From NCBI RefSeq assembly GCF_000740895.1, contig NC_025261.1, positions 2,046,001 to 2,110,000 on the forward strand: 64,000 nucleotides of DNA, read 5' to 3'. The position numbers were made by a program, and so were the translations under genes. Below are positions 1-9,600 of this stretch, one piece after another. The number at the start of each line of letters is the position of its first letter. Within the stretch, counting starts at the first letter, position 1. The DNA comes from Theileria orientalis strain Shintoku. Lineage: Eukaryota; Apicomplexa; Aconoidasida; Piroplasmida; Theileriidae. A model generated the notes under the pieces. It ran no database searches. It was not told the DNA's origin and worked only from the letters and a program-made list of their open reading frames with translations.

Positions 1-673
1 ATTATATTGATTAAATGGATAGTTAAATAGGGGAATTATCCTATTTTATGAATGAGTTCAAGTGTATATGGGCTTTTTGACTACTGAGTGAATAAGGACC
101 CGTATTCAGAGGTCAAAACATTAAATCCAGTATATAATTGAGTATAAATACAAACGGTCACAAAAATAATAGAATAAATAGATTACATCCCTATTAAATT
201 CAGGCTTAATTGTCAGTATACAAAGCACTACAAGAGTTTCATCATTAAGTATTCTTTTACTTTTTACAACTCCTCTCGACTATCTTTAACAGTTTTACAT
301 TTATAAACTTTCAAAAAGACCACAATTTCACCATTGATTAGTCTAACTATGACCAGTTCTCTATTTTGCACATGTTTATCCTGCACAACAGATTCAACCA
401 AATTCATACAAAATCGCCACCTATTCAGTTTTAACTTATAAGCAAAATTATATTTATATATAATCTGTACCATATTTTTAAGTTATTTTGTATAAAGCTA
501 GTTGTTTAATAAATTTATTAGTAGAATCCTCCTGTTGTATTAGGAACCGGAGTCAATCGCAGCCACCCTTACACACCTTTCCGATAGATCGAGTCAACCA
601 TTAAATCTCACACACACACTCCACAACTAAACACACCTGTAATTTAATCACTAAACACAGTTTAATTGTAAAC
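1..673. other. AT-rich spacer upstream of the first gene
   Basis: No gene is supported here. A 69-codon frame lies on the minus strand at 264-473. It has no start context, homology or splice partner that I can recognise, and could be a chance frame or one exon of a gene extending left of the window. The last 100 bases before 674 are C/A-rich and probably hold the promoter and 5' leader of the secreted-protein gene. Confidence 0.5.
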
Positions 674-1948
674 ATGGCCAAAATTGCGCCGACACACATA
701 TTTATCATCCTTCTATCACTTGGGCTGCTCCCGGCCTCCAACTGCTACCACCTGGATATCACGCAGAAGGAAAGCTACGTGACCTCGGGTAAGAACGTGA
801 CCGTCAACAGGCTTAACCTGAGCGAGAACGTCTACAACCACAACTTTCCGGAGCCGCTGCTGCTCTCCGACATAGTCCAGAAGGGGGAGTCGGTGCTCTT
901 CGACAAGCTCTTCTTCCGGGACCAGCCCGTGAAGTACGCAACGGTGTTCTGGGAGAACGAGGACCCGGCGATCGTGCACGTCTACACGGGCGCGTCCACA
1001 GTGGTCCTGCTCAACAACGGGAACGGCCGCTTCTTCGAGCAGTCGATACTGTCGGACGCCTTCGCGACCAACGTCAACGAGGACCCGCACCCGACGACTG
1101 AGAAGCAGGTTGCGCTGGAGCTGAACAACGCGCGGAGCTACAGCGCAACCGGCGTGGGCGTTAGCGTGACCGAGGTCCCCAAGTTCGACAGCCGCCTCGC
1201 GCCGTACACGGTGCACTACCAGAACGTCGACGACTTCCGCGTCAGCGGCCTCAAGTTCAACGACAGGGCCCTCGACGTGCCGCTCTCGAACGCAGTGCAC
1301 GGCGTGTACGTGTACTCGAAGGACGGCGTGCCGCTGCTCGTGGAGCTCGTGAACAGCACGTCGAGGCACGACTACTACGTCGCGAACTCCGGCGGCGCCT
1401 GGGAGAAGACGCTCTTCCCGAGCATCTTCGACCCGCTCTACAACCACCACTTCGTGAAGAAGCTGAACTCGCTCACGACCGGCTGCACCAGCTCCTTCGT
1501 GCTCGACTTCACCAACCGCAGGGTCGGCCTGCACACAGTTCAGATCAGCTGCGCTACGAGGGCCGGGACCACGAGCTTATCCAAGACGCTGAAGATCGAG
1601 AAGTCGACGATAACTGCCGACATCTGGCACCGCGAGGGCCTGTCAAAGCTGACCTACAGGCTCGAGCCTGCCGCTCCCTTTGAGCCCTCGGCCCTGAGTC
1701 TCGACGGCAGGACTCTCAACATTCGTCTGCCGCCGGGCCCGTACAACTCCATCACGGTCTACTTCCAGAAGTGTCCTCTGGTGATTCACTTTTCGGGCCC
1801 TCACACCAACAGCTTCTACGAGTTTGTGAAGCACCAGCCTTACGCCCAGTTCACCGACAACACTGCCAACGAGAGGCAGCTTCTCAGCAAGGTGGCCAAG
1901 GTGCGCGACCGCTACCACGTTATGAGCATTCTCTTCCGCTGGTACTAG
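674..1948 (+). CDS. Secreted hypothetical protein (424 aa)
   Basis: A single uninterrupted frame begins with a clear N-terminal signal peptide (residues 1 to about 24, hydrophobic core IFIILLSLGLL) with a likely cleavage site near Cys24. No later transmembrane helix is evident, so the product is probably secreted or delivered to an organelle. The rest looks beta-rich. A segment near residues 195-240 (VYVYSKDGVPLLVELV) has the strand-turn-strand feel of the FAINT/DUF529 repeats common in Theileria secreted proteins, but I cannot confirm membership. Third codon positions are strongly G/C, as in neighbouring genes. The gene converges with the minus-strand VPS54-like gene, with 128 nt between stops. 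Function is unknown. Confidence 0.75.
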   Translation: MAKIAPTHIFIILLSLGLLPASNCYHLDITQKESYVTSGKNVTVNRLNLSENVYNHNFPEPLLLSDIVQKGESVLFDKLFFRDQPVKYATVFWENEDPAIVHVYTGASTVVLLNNGNGRFFEQSILSDAFATNVNEDPHPTTEKQVALELNNARSYSATGVGVSVTEVPKFDSRLAPYTVHYQNVDDFRVSGLKFNDRALDVPLSNAVHGVYVYSKDGVPLLVELVNSTSRHDYYVANSGGAWEKTLFPSIFDPLYNHHFVKKLNSLTTGCTSSFVLDFTNRRVGLHTVQISCATRAGTTSLSKTLKIEKSTITADIWHREGLSKLTYRLEPAAPFEPSALSLDGRTLNIRLPPGPYNSITVYFQKCPLVIHFSGPHTNSFYEFVKHQPYAQFTDNTANERQLLSKVAKVRDRYHVMSILFRWY

Positions 1949-2076
1949 GCTAATCTTCTGCAAATGCTGAATACACGCCTACTTACATTTACCACAGTCT
2001 ACTATGTCTACCACGCACTATAACACTTAGTTAATACTCGACACGTACGCAATGGTTTAAAGAAATTACGCGTCTG

Positions 2077-5000
2077 TCAACTCGACAACCCGTGCGCCAG
2101 TGACAGTATCTCCAGCTTTATGTCAGTCAGGTGCGCCAAGTTTGTTATGATCCTCGTGCAGTCGTCTGAGAACTTGTTGCAGCCTGACAACTCCACCTTC
2201 TGCTTCCTGAGCAGGTCGACCAGCTTCTCGAATGAGTCGCCGAAAGTGGCCTTGAGGTCCACGACAGTGCAGAACTGCGCGCACTCTGCGTGCAAGTCCT
2301 CGATGGTCTTGATCACCATGTCCACTTCCTCCGTGCCTTCCTGCGAGGCTGCGTCCCCCTCCTGGATGTCCGTGTACTTGAACACCCAGTTGATCAGGTA
2401 CATTTTAATCTGCGAGAATACGAAGTTTGCCAGGAGGCCTGCGGCCTTGTTTCTCAGCAGCTTGCTTTCCATCACGCAGTTTTCCGCATTAATTCCGAGC
2501 ACCAGGAGCTTGTCGTAGTCCTCCAAACTTCCCACGTCCAGGCCACCGGAGCCCTCATGGACTGTACTGTGCGCGTTGTTACTGTCACCAGTGTTCGTGG
2601 TATGAGCGTTGTTACTGTCACCAGTGTTCGTGGTATGAGCGTTGTTACTGTCAGCACTGTTCGTGGTATGAGCGTTGTTACTGTCACCAGTGTTCGTGGT
2701 GTGGGCGTTGGCCATACTAGGTGTAAGGCTGCCGGTGACAATAGTGGCAACCCTACTAGAATCAACGTTAGTGGCATCAAAGCTATCGGCGCTAGCACCT
2801 TCAACTCCAGTCGCTATTCGGTTCGGCGTAATACTCCCATTCACCTCCTCCCGTGCACCCGCATCGACAATAGTGCTGTCGGCGGTATCCTTTAGCATGC
2901 TACCACCACCGGTGGTCCTGTCCGTATCGGCAACGCAATTCGTTCCATCATGGTGGCTGGCACCCAAATCGTTGCCGGGGGCACCCATAACGCCGTCCGT
3001 AATACTAACAGTGGCACCAATAGCGATAGCTCCTTCAACGACAGTTGCTATCCCGTTAGTGGGAGTTGCAAATCCGTGCTTTTCACTAGCAGTCGGCGTG
3101 GAAGTCGAAGACGCGTAGCCGCTTGCGTTCAAACTCGATATAAACCTTATCTTGAGCGGTATCAGTACCGTGAAGTAGTCCAGAGTCTCCAGGATCAGAC
3201 ACAGCTTTTTCACGCTCAGGTTCCTCTCGAGCTCGTTCTCGATCAGCGTGTTGAAGTAGGCAAACAGGTTTATCGACTTCGAGACTGTGGCTGCTGAGAG
3301 GAAGGGGAACTTCTCCGAGATGCTAAAGTAAATGTCAAGGTGCTCGCTCAGCTTCACTGCGGAGCGTATGAGGTTATACGCTCTGCTTTCCAGCTTAATC
3401 TTTTCAAACTCCTCCCACTGCTCCTTGTTCAGGTTCCCGTGGACCTCGACCAGACTCTGCTCAAACAGCTGCCCCACCTGCCTCCTCACCTGCGCGTTAA
3501 CGAAGTTGTAGAAAATCTTCATCAGCTTGCTGCTCACGCTTGCACCCGTGTGTATTCCCTTCGCGTCCTTTCCTGCCTCGTCGAGCACTCCGTACTCCTC
3601 GTAGCTTCTGCCCATACCACTAGCAACATCACCGCTGGCACCACTATAAGGGCAAGTGCCCGTCGATAGCAGCGATTGAACCAGCCGACTCGTCACCTGC
3701 AAACACACTGAGGCCCTCTTAACGGACCTTCTATACTCGTCCTCCACGCCCTTTATTGTCGCCAACGTGGTTTCCATTTCATTAAACAGGTCGTTTACAT
3801 CCGTGTTCGACAGCTCATTAAGGTGCAAATTGTTAAACAGGTTTTCCATCGACTTAACGAACAAGTTTTCCACTGTCCAAGACAACTTCTCGTAGAACTT
3901 GCTGATGTCTCCGCGCCCTCCTGGGTCCAAGGGCGAGCCATTGCTGCTATTGGCTGCACTCAAGTCGTATAGGCTGCTATCAGGCCGGTAGTAGTGCCAG
4001 TAGTGGCTGTACTCCTGAAACTTAAATGAGGTCGGCAAGTCCAACTCGCTCTTCAGAAACTGCGTCGTCTCGTCTATCTTCTGGTAGTCTCTGTTTATCC
4101 CGTCCGGAAAGCTTTCCTGGATCTTAAAAATGAGCCTCTCCAGTATCTTTCGGGCCCTTTCCGAATCCGGGAGGTACTTTCCACTCTCGTTTTGTCGGCG
4201 TACCGTTTTTACCAACTCCAGCAGGTGCAACACGAACAGGTTTGAGCATTCGAGCCCTGTGACAAGTTCTTCCAAGTTTTCAGGCAATTGCTCCACTCGA
4301 ATCGCATTTTTAAACTCAACTGGCGACATCTTAGTCGACTTAAGCGTGTCAAACATTTCATCCAAAATTCCCGAAATGATCAATACTATCAAGACCGGTT
4401 CCATCTTTTCCAGTGTCCCCTTCAACTCCGCTTCAAATCTCGCACTCCTCGTTGCACCAACTCCGTCTGAGCTAGCGCTATTGGTGCTTGACCTACTCGT
4501 ATCAGAGCTCACACCGTTAGGGCCCTGGCTGCAGAAGCTAGAACCTGCGGCTCCGTGACTCAGGGAGGCTTCACTTGCGTAACACTTGGTAAAGGTGAAG
4601 TAACACAGGTCGACGAACTTAGCCTCTGCCACTCTCTCCAGGTTAACGATTGTGTCCTTCAGCACCAGGTTAACCGAGTTTGTTAACGTGAATTTCGCCA
4701 AGTCCGTTCTAAAATACTCGTAGGCGCAGAAGGCGAAAATTCTAGCCAGCGCCATGTCGTTTGACACCAGCCCCTGAACGTACTCCGGCGTGCACACCAC
4801 TCCTCTCAACACCGTAAGGTTTTCCATGACGTCAATCACCTTCCTCTTTAGGAGCAGCACTTCGTGGAGCGTGTAGGCCTCATTGTACTTTACTTCAAAG
4901 AGTCTTTTTCCAAGGGATCCGTTGCTGTCAACACTCCCTCTCTCCAGGTTACTGCTGCTGTGCAACGAGTTTAACTGCGGCTCTAAGGGGTCACCGCTAG

Positions 5001-6000
5001 CGCTAGCGCTCGTCGTGGTATTCGTGGTCGCTTCGCTGATGTTGGCCGCTAAATCAGTACTACCATCTCTCGCGAACCTGCTCCTGCCATACCTTGAACT
5101 CGACCTGCTGATTTTAAAAGAATGGTAGTCTACTGGCGAGTGGTATATCCCCTTCAGGTTGTCGAACACGCTCCTCACGTTCGTCAGCTGGTCATTCACG
5201 CTCAGGTACGAGTCCTTAAGGTCCTCTATGCACACGAACGACTCGCCGACGTGCTTCAGGTGCGTTCCCACCAGCTCCCTGAGCTGACTGTTTATCACCA
5301 TCAGCTGCGATTCCAGAAAATCTATCGAGTTCGGTATGACTTCCAAGTCGCTGTTGAAGATTGCGTTATCGTTTAAGTTGTAGTCGTCCTCAAAGTACTC
5401 CCTGGACACCTTGTCGTTGTCCAACACACTCAAGCAGGCGTCAGATTCCGAAAGCGCATCTCCCGAGACATTAAGGTCCGTAGACTCAATTTTAGTCATC
5501 TGCTCCAGGTAAACATTAAAATCCGATTCGTATACCTTAGGCACATTTTTTATGTTCCTCTTCAGCAGTTCCGGGTTTTCGAATGTCAACTTGTTCCCTC
5601 GCAGCATGTCAAACAGGTACCTTCCCGAGTTCCCTAACTCGTCCAAAACGTTCGGGTTTAACTTCGGAGGCCCCCAGTCTATGGAGGCAATCGTTGCGAT
5701 ATTGCTTGTCACCTCTAGTGATTCCAGCTGCTCCTCCTTTATGCTGTCCGACGCATCGATTGAGGGCGCCGATGTGTACTCGTCTCGGCCGCGGTCACTA
5801 GGGCAGGCCGTGCCCTCATTAGGGGCGCCAGGATCTGCTTGACGGTCACTGTCGAGCTGTTTCTGGAAGGTTAAATCTGGGTATTTCCCGTGATCAATAG
5901 ATTTAGCGTCGGCGTCATCAGGTCTCGCGGGATCTGAACTGGTAGGCTCGTCTGCGGAACCAATTATATTCCTCAGAAATGGAGGGACCAATCGAACCAT
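2077..6000 (-). CDS. VPS54: VPS54-like subunit of the GARP tethering complex (1307 aa)
   Basis: GARP tethers endosome-derived vesicles at the trans-Golgi network. The N-terminal part carries the VPS54 arrangement: a VPKVYESDF segment near residue 155 followed by about 30 residues resembling the VPS54 PKVT-FxxYL motif, then EYFEDDYNL near 220 and a coiled-coil helix of the Vps54_N type. The C-terminal 500 residues are helical and less conserved. Inserts are rich in S, T, N and G, including 11-residue NAHTTNTGDSN-type repeats near residues 1100-1145. Residues 798-826 form a cassette shared with the neighbouring plus-strand gene. I see no signal peptide or membrane helix. The start at 6000 gives a divergent promoter shared with the 6697 gene. 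VPS50 or another CATCHR-family protein is the alternative. Confidence 0.6.
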   Translation of the reverse strand: MVRLVPPFLRNIIGSADEPTSSDPARPDDADAKSIDHGKYPDLTFQKQLDSDRQADPGAPNEGTACPSDRGRDEYTSAPSIDASDSIKEEQLESLEVTSNIATIASIDWGPPKLNPNVLDELGNSGRYLFDMLRGNKLTFENPELLKRNIKNVPKVYESDFNVYLEQMTKIESTDLNVSGDALSESDACLSVLDNDKVSREYFEDDYNLNDNAIFNSDLEVIPNSIDFLESQLMVINSQLRELVGTHLKHVGESFVCIEDLKDSYLSVNDQLTNVRSVFDNLKGIYHSPVDYHSFKISRSSSRYGRSRFARDGSTDLAANISEATTNTTTSASASGDPLEPQLNSLHSSSNLERGSVDSNGSLGKRLFEVKYNEAYTLHEVLLLKRKVIDVMENLTVLRGVVCTPEYVQGLVSNDMALARIFAFCAYEYFRTDLAKFTLTNSVNLVLKDTIVNLERVAEAKFVDLCYFTFTKCYASEASLSHGAAGSSFCSQGPNGVSSDTSRSSTNSASSDGVGATRSARFEAELKGTLEKMEPVLIVLIISGILDEMFDTLKSTKMSPVEFKNAIRVEQLPENLEELVTGLECSNLFVLHLLELVKTVRRQNESGKYLPDSERARKILERLIFKIQESFPDGINRDYQKIDETTQFLKSELDLPTSFKFQEYSHYWHYYRPDSSLYDLSAANSSNGSPLDPGGRGDISKFYEKLSWTVENLFVKSMENLFNNLHLNELSNTDVNDLFNEMETTLATIKGVEDEYRRSVKRASVCLQVTSRLVQSLLSTGTCPYSGASGDVASGMGRSYEEYGVLDEAGKDAKGIHTGASVSSKLMKIFYNFVNAQVRRQVGQLFEQSLVEVHGNLNKEQWEEFEKIKLESRAYNLIRSAVKLSEHLDIYFSISEKFPFLSAATVSKSINLFAYFNTLIENELERNLSVKKLCLILETLDYFTVLIPLKIRFISSLNASGYASSTSTPTASEKHGFATPTNGIATVVEGAIAIGATVSITDGVMGAPGNDLGASHHDGTNCVADTDRTTGGGSMLKDTADSTIVDAGAREEVNGSITPNRIATGVEGASADSFDATNVDSSRVATIVTGSLTPSMANAHTTNTGDSNNAHTTNSADSNNAHTTNTGDSNNAHTTNTGDSNNAHSTVHEGSGGLDVGSLEDYDKLLVLGINAENCVMESKLLRNKAAGLLANFVFSQIKMYLINWVFKYTDIQEGDAASQEGTEEVDMVIKTIEDLHAECAQFCTVVDLKATFGDSFEKLVDLLRKQKVELSGCNKFSDDCTRIITNLAHLTDIKLEILSLAHGLSS
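2573..2710 (-). repeat. 33-bp coding minisatellite in the VPS54-like gene
   Basis: About four tandem 33-bp units encode NAHTTNTGDSN with small changes (T to S, G to A). They sit in an S/T/N-rich linker, keep frame, and are likely to vary in copy number between isolates. Confidence 0.9.
3523..3609 (-). other. 29-codon cassette, copy 1 (inside the VPS54-like gene)
   Basis: The cassette encodes RSYEEYGV, four variable residues (LDEA), then GKDAKGIHTGASVSSKL. The same cassette occurs in frame at 9325-9411 in the neighbouring gene. By hand alignment 78 of 87 bases and 25 of 29 residues match. The flanking sequences show no similarity that I can see. Confidence 0.95.
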
Positions 6001-6696
6001 ATTTTGCCAACATTTAAGTTCGTAACGTACATGGTGAGTTTAATAAGTTTAATTTAATTTAAAAGGGAAATGTGAGAAGAATGGATGAATATTACCAAAA
6101 ATCAAAAGATATCATATTCTATACCAGTTCATAACCAACACACATTAAATATTAATGTAAAAAGGACACTAAAGTAAGATAAAAGTGAAAGATGTGAAAA
6201 GTAGAAAGACCAAAGCCGTAACAAAAACAAAAAACAAGTGTAAAAATTAAATATTTAATTTATGTTAGTATTTTATCTCAAATCACTTAAATTAACATAA
6301 AATATAATAATTAGAATCTAAAAATATATATACATCAATAAATTAAAATTTAATGTCCACACTCAAACCCTCACATTACATGTAATCAATTTTATATGTT
6401 TTTTCATAAATAGTTACGATTTTCCTGGCTAATATATCTTTTTAAACATTTTAATAAACCTTTATCCAAATATTAAATTAAAATATCGCAAATTTGTCAT
6501 ATATCCTAAATTTCGATATAACCACGGAAGTTTGTCTTTTACGAAGGCCCATTTAATCTAAATCTTTCAAATTTAATATAAGGATCAAAGGGGCTAACTT
6601 AGAATAAGAGGATTATATAAAGGAATATTCGGAATATTTTAATAGATTAACATTTAAGCAGTGGTGTCGCAACAAATGGCCTTTTAAATCTGAGTT
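6001..6696. promoter_or_regulatory. Divergent AT-rich intergenic promoter region
   Basis: About 700 bases of very AT-rich DNA lie between the start codons of the VPS54-like (-) and adaptin-ear (+) genes, so both promoters must be here. I see no RNA gene, tandem repeat or convincing ORF. Confidence 0.6.
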
Positions 6697-9600
6697 ATGC
6701 CATTTTTCGCCTGCCACTCACGTGTAGATATCCCACGGGATTTAATACACTACTCCACGAAGGAGATAGAGAAAAAATTTGCGGAAATAGCATGTTCATA
6801 CTCACATGAAGCCTCGAAAGTATTGGCGCAAAATTTGTTAAACGAATGCAGTATAAGGAACACTAAGGTACTATGTAGCCTGGGCTACTACGCACTGACT
6901 AATCCAGGAGTCTCGGTGGTAAATAAGACGAACATAGTGCAAATGTTCGTGGTCATGTCCCAAGTGAGAGAGTACTACAGCCTGCTGGTGTTCAGATCAG
7001 GAATTCTGAGACTGCTCTACAAGTTCGGAATGGTGCTGAAGACGGAAAACCGCTACTGCTTCAAAAAGACAGTGTCGAGGTCGGAGTACCTCAAGTTCTC
7101 GAAGTACGTAGTGCACACCATCGAGGAGCTGAGTAACCCGAACTCGTACCCGAACCTGTGCACAGACGGAGTGCCAGCAGGAGTGAGAAGACTGACGGAA
7201 GCAGCGAAGGCAGTGAAGGCGAAGCTGGTGAAGAAGGGAGTGAGGTACACAATCAGCTCCTGGGACATGCCGTACCACCGCAACGGGTCACTCAACACGC
7301 TGGGAGGAAGCGACGACATGGTGAGCGTTAAGTCCTTCTCAGAAAGGTTCACGGACCTGCAGAACAACGTGGACGTAATAGAAACGGAAATAGAAGGACA
7401 CCAGATATTTAGCAGAGAAGTGGGCACAAACCAGGAAAACGGTGCGGACGAAATGATGATTTCTGATTTCATAAGCACGCTGAGCCTGTACGAGTACAAG
7501 GCCCAGAACCTGATACAGGAGTCAGTGGAGTCCGAGGAAATGGCACACTACGAGGAGCTCGTAAACATGCTCGACTACATAAAGCACATGATCAACAGGC
7601 TCAAGAGTAAGATATGCGTGACACTGGACCCGACGTACGTCGGCGAAAACATGGACTCGGCAGAATATAGGTCGACCTACCGAGCACGGAGGTCAGGACT
7701 GGAGCAACGGACCGTGGCGCCAGATGGGTTGCAGGCGATGCAGGGAGCAGGCGGAGATATAGCCCAGGCGAACGACTTTAACCCTTTTCCACAAGCGCAA
7801 ACGTACCCCGTGATAAACGACTATCCGATCAGCTACCCAGCACATAACACGAGTGGGTACGGGCACCCGGAAGACCGATTCGATAATACGTCTGAACAAC
7901 CCACTAACTACAGCTACGAGAACCTAGTCCAAAACATAAACTACGTCAACAACTACATAAATAACACATTAAACACAAATGAGCCTCAATTTGGAACGAG
8001 AAAGATAGATTTTGGATTGAAAGAGCAATTAGATAAGAGTAAGTCAGAGTCACTGGAAGGAAGGCGTCTTCAAACTCATGAACAGCCTGAGAAGGCAACG
8101 ATCAAGTTATCAAGCGAAGATTCTCTGTTTAAACAGGGTTCGGAGCTGAAAATAGAAGGATTTGACGCAAACGAGACCACTGACGTGTTAAACTACAAAG
8201 GCTCGTTCGATTTGGAACATCCGCACAAGTCGACTGACCCAAGGTTGCCGAACATAAAGTCTAAAGATTCATCTGCGGCCGATTCTACCCCCGATGCGAG
8301 TTCTTCAAAGGAGGCATCAGCCCCCCTGATAAAGAAGTCCTCTGAGAGTAGGCCGTCCTCGTTCGAGCTGCGGGTCGGAAAGGCAGAAAAGCACGAAGGA
8401 GGCATGCCAACAGAAGCGGGTCTGGAGAGGATGGATCCAGAAGACTCGGTCGAATCAGACGGAGACGACCCAGAGTTGAACACGGAGATGCTGTACGTGA
8501 TGGACACCCTGAAGAGAATCAACACATACCTGGAGTCCAAGCCGCCCAAATTTGTAGCAAACTCGAGATCATTTCAAACGATTCAGTCGACGCCGCACCC
8601 GTACACTGACTCTGCGAACTCAGTAAACCTCGTGAGGGGAATCAGCGAGAAGGAGCTGACGAAAATGGACGAGGTGGAGCACATGAAGATCAAGATGAAG
8701 AGGGAGGAGGCCTTGATGAGAGACAGAGTGCCGGCCAGGGCCCCCGCCACAAAGGAGACTGCGCCCACCGCCAAGGTCGGCGCCACGTCAAGTGCCACCG
8801 ACCCCGGCGGTGAGGGCGCCGCGAGGGAGAGGAACCAGCTATTCGACAGCTTCGACGAGAATCTGGTCCTGAGGCTGGCGAACGCACACGCGCCGAGGAA
8901 GAGCGCGACAGTCGGCTCGTCAGTGTCGCAGTTCGATAATCAGCTGCGCTCGTCCTCAATGTCGTCAGGGAGTGCGCAGGATTACCCTATTTCTCTGACG
9001 CATTATCGCCCGCAACCACATCAGCAATTTCACCAACCACGTCAGCACACATTGGAGTCGTCGTCTAGTGGAGCAGGTCTTTCAACAGGGCAGACCGTGG
9101 CGACAATGGTGTCCAGGTCGGGAGCAAGGGTGTCCGAAGAAGAAGCAGCAGAAGAGGCGCTGAAAGACCTGGTGAAGGAGCTAGGCGTACAAGTGGGAGC
9201 AGAAAGCATGGCGAAAGTAGCAAACACATGGTCAGGAACCTTCGCCTCGAACAACTACCCAAGAGTAAGCTACAGGCACAGCCACAGCTGCGACAGCGCC
9301 AACGAGTGCGGCGGAGGAACGTCGAGGAGTTACGAGGAGTACGGAGTGCCCGAAGACCAAGGAAAGGACGCGAAGGGAATACACACGGGCGCAAGCGTGA
9401 GCAGTAAGCTGATATTCAAGAAGGGGATACCCTCGGACACGCTGAGAAGCAGAATCATGACGAGAAGCATCGACACGTCGAACGAGTTCAACGTCAACAG
9501 CGAGTACGTGCTGGACGCAGAAAATGACCTGAAGCAGCTTAAAAAGTTGACGAAACTGCTGCTATTGAGAGAAGAAGAGATAGACGAGAGAATGCTAGGC

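Noticed and set aside
264..473. Small minus-strand gene (69 aa)
   Set aside because: AT-rich frame without recognisable motif, start context or partner exon; it cannot be separated from chance.
716..1534. 272-codon minus-strand ORF
   Set aside because: Shadow of the secreted-protein gene; its Val/Arg/Glu composition is that of reverse-complemented G/C-ending codons.
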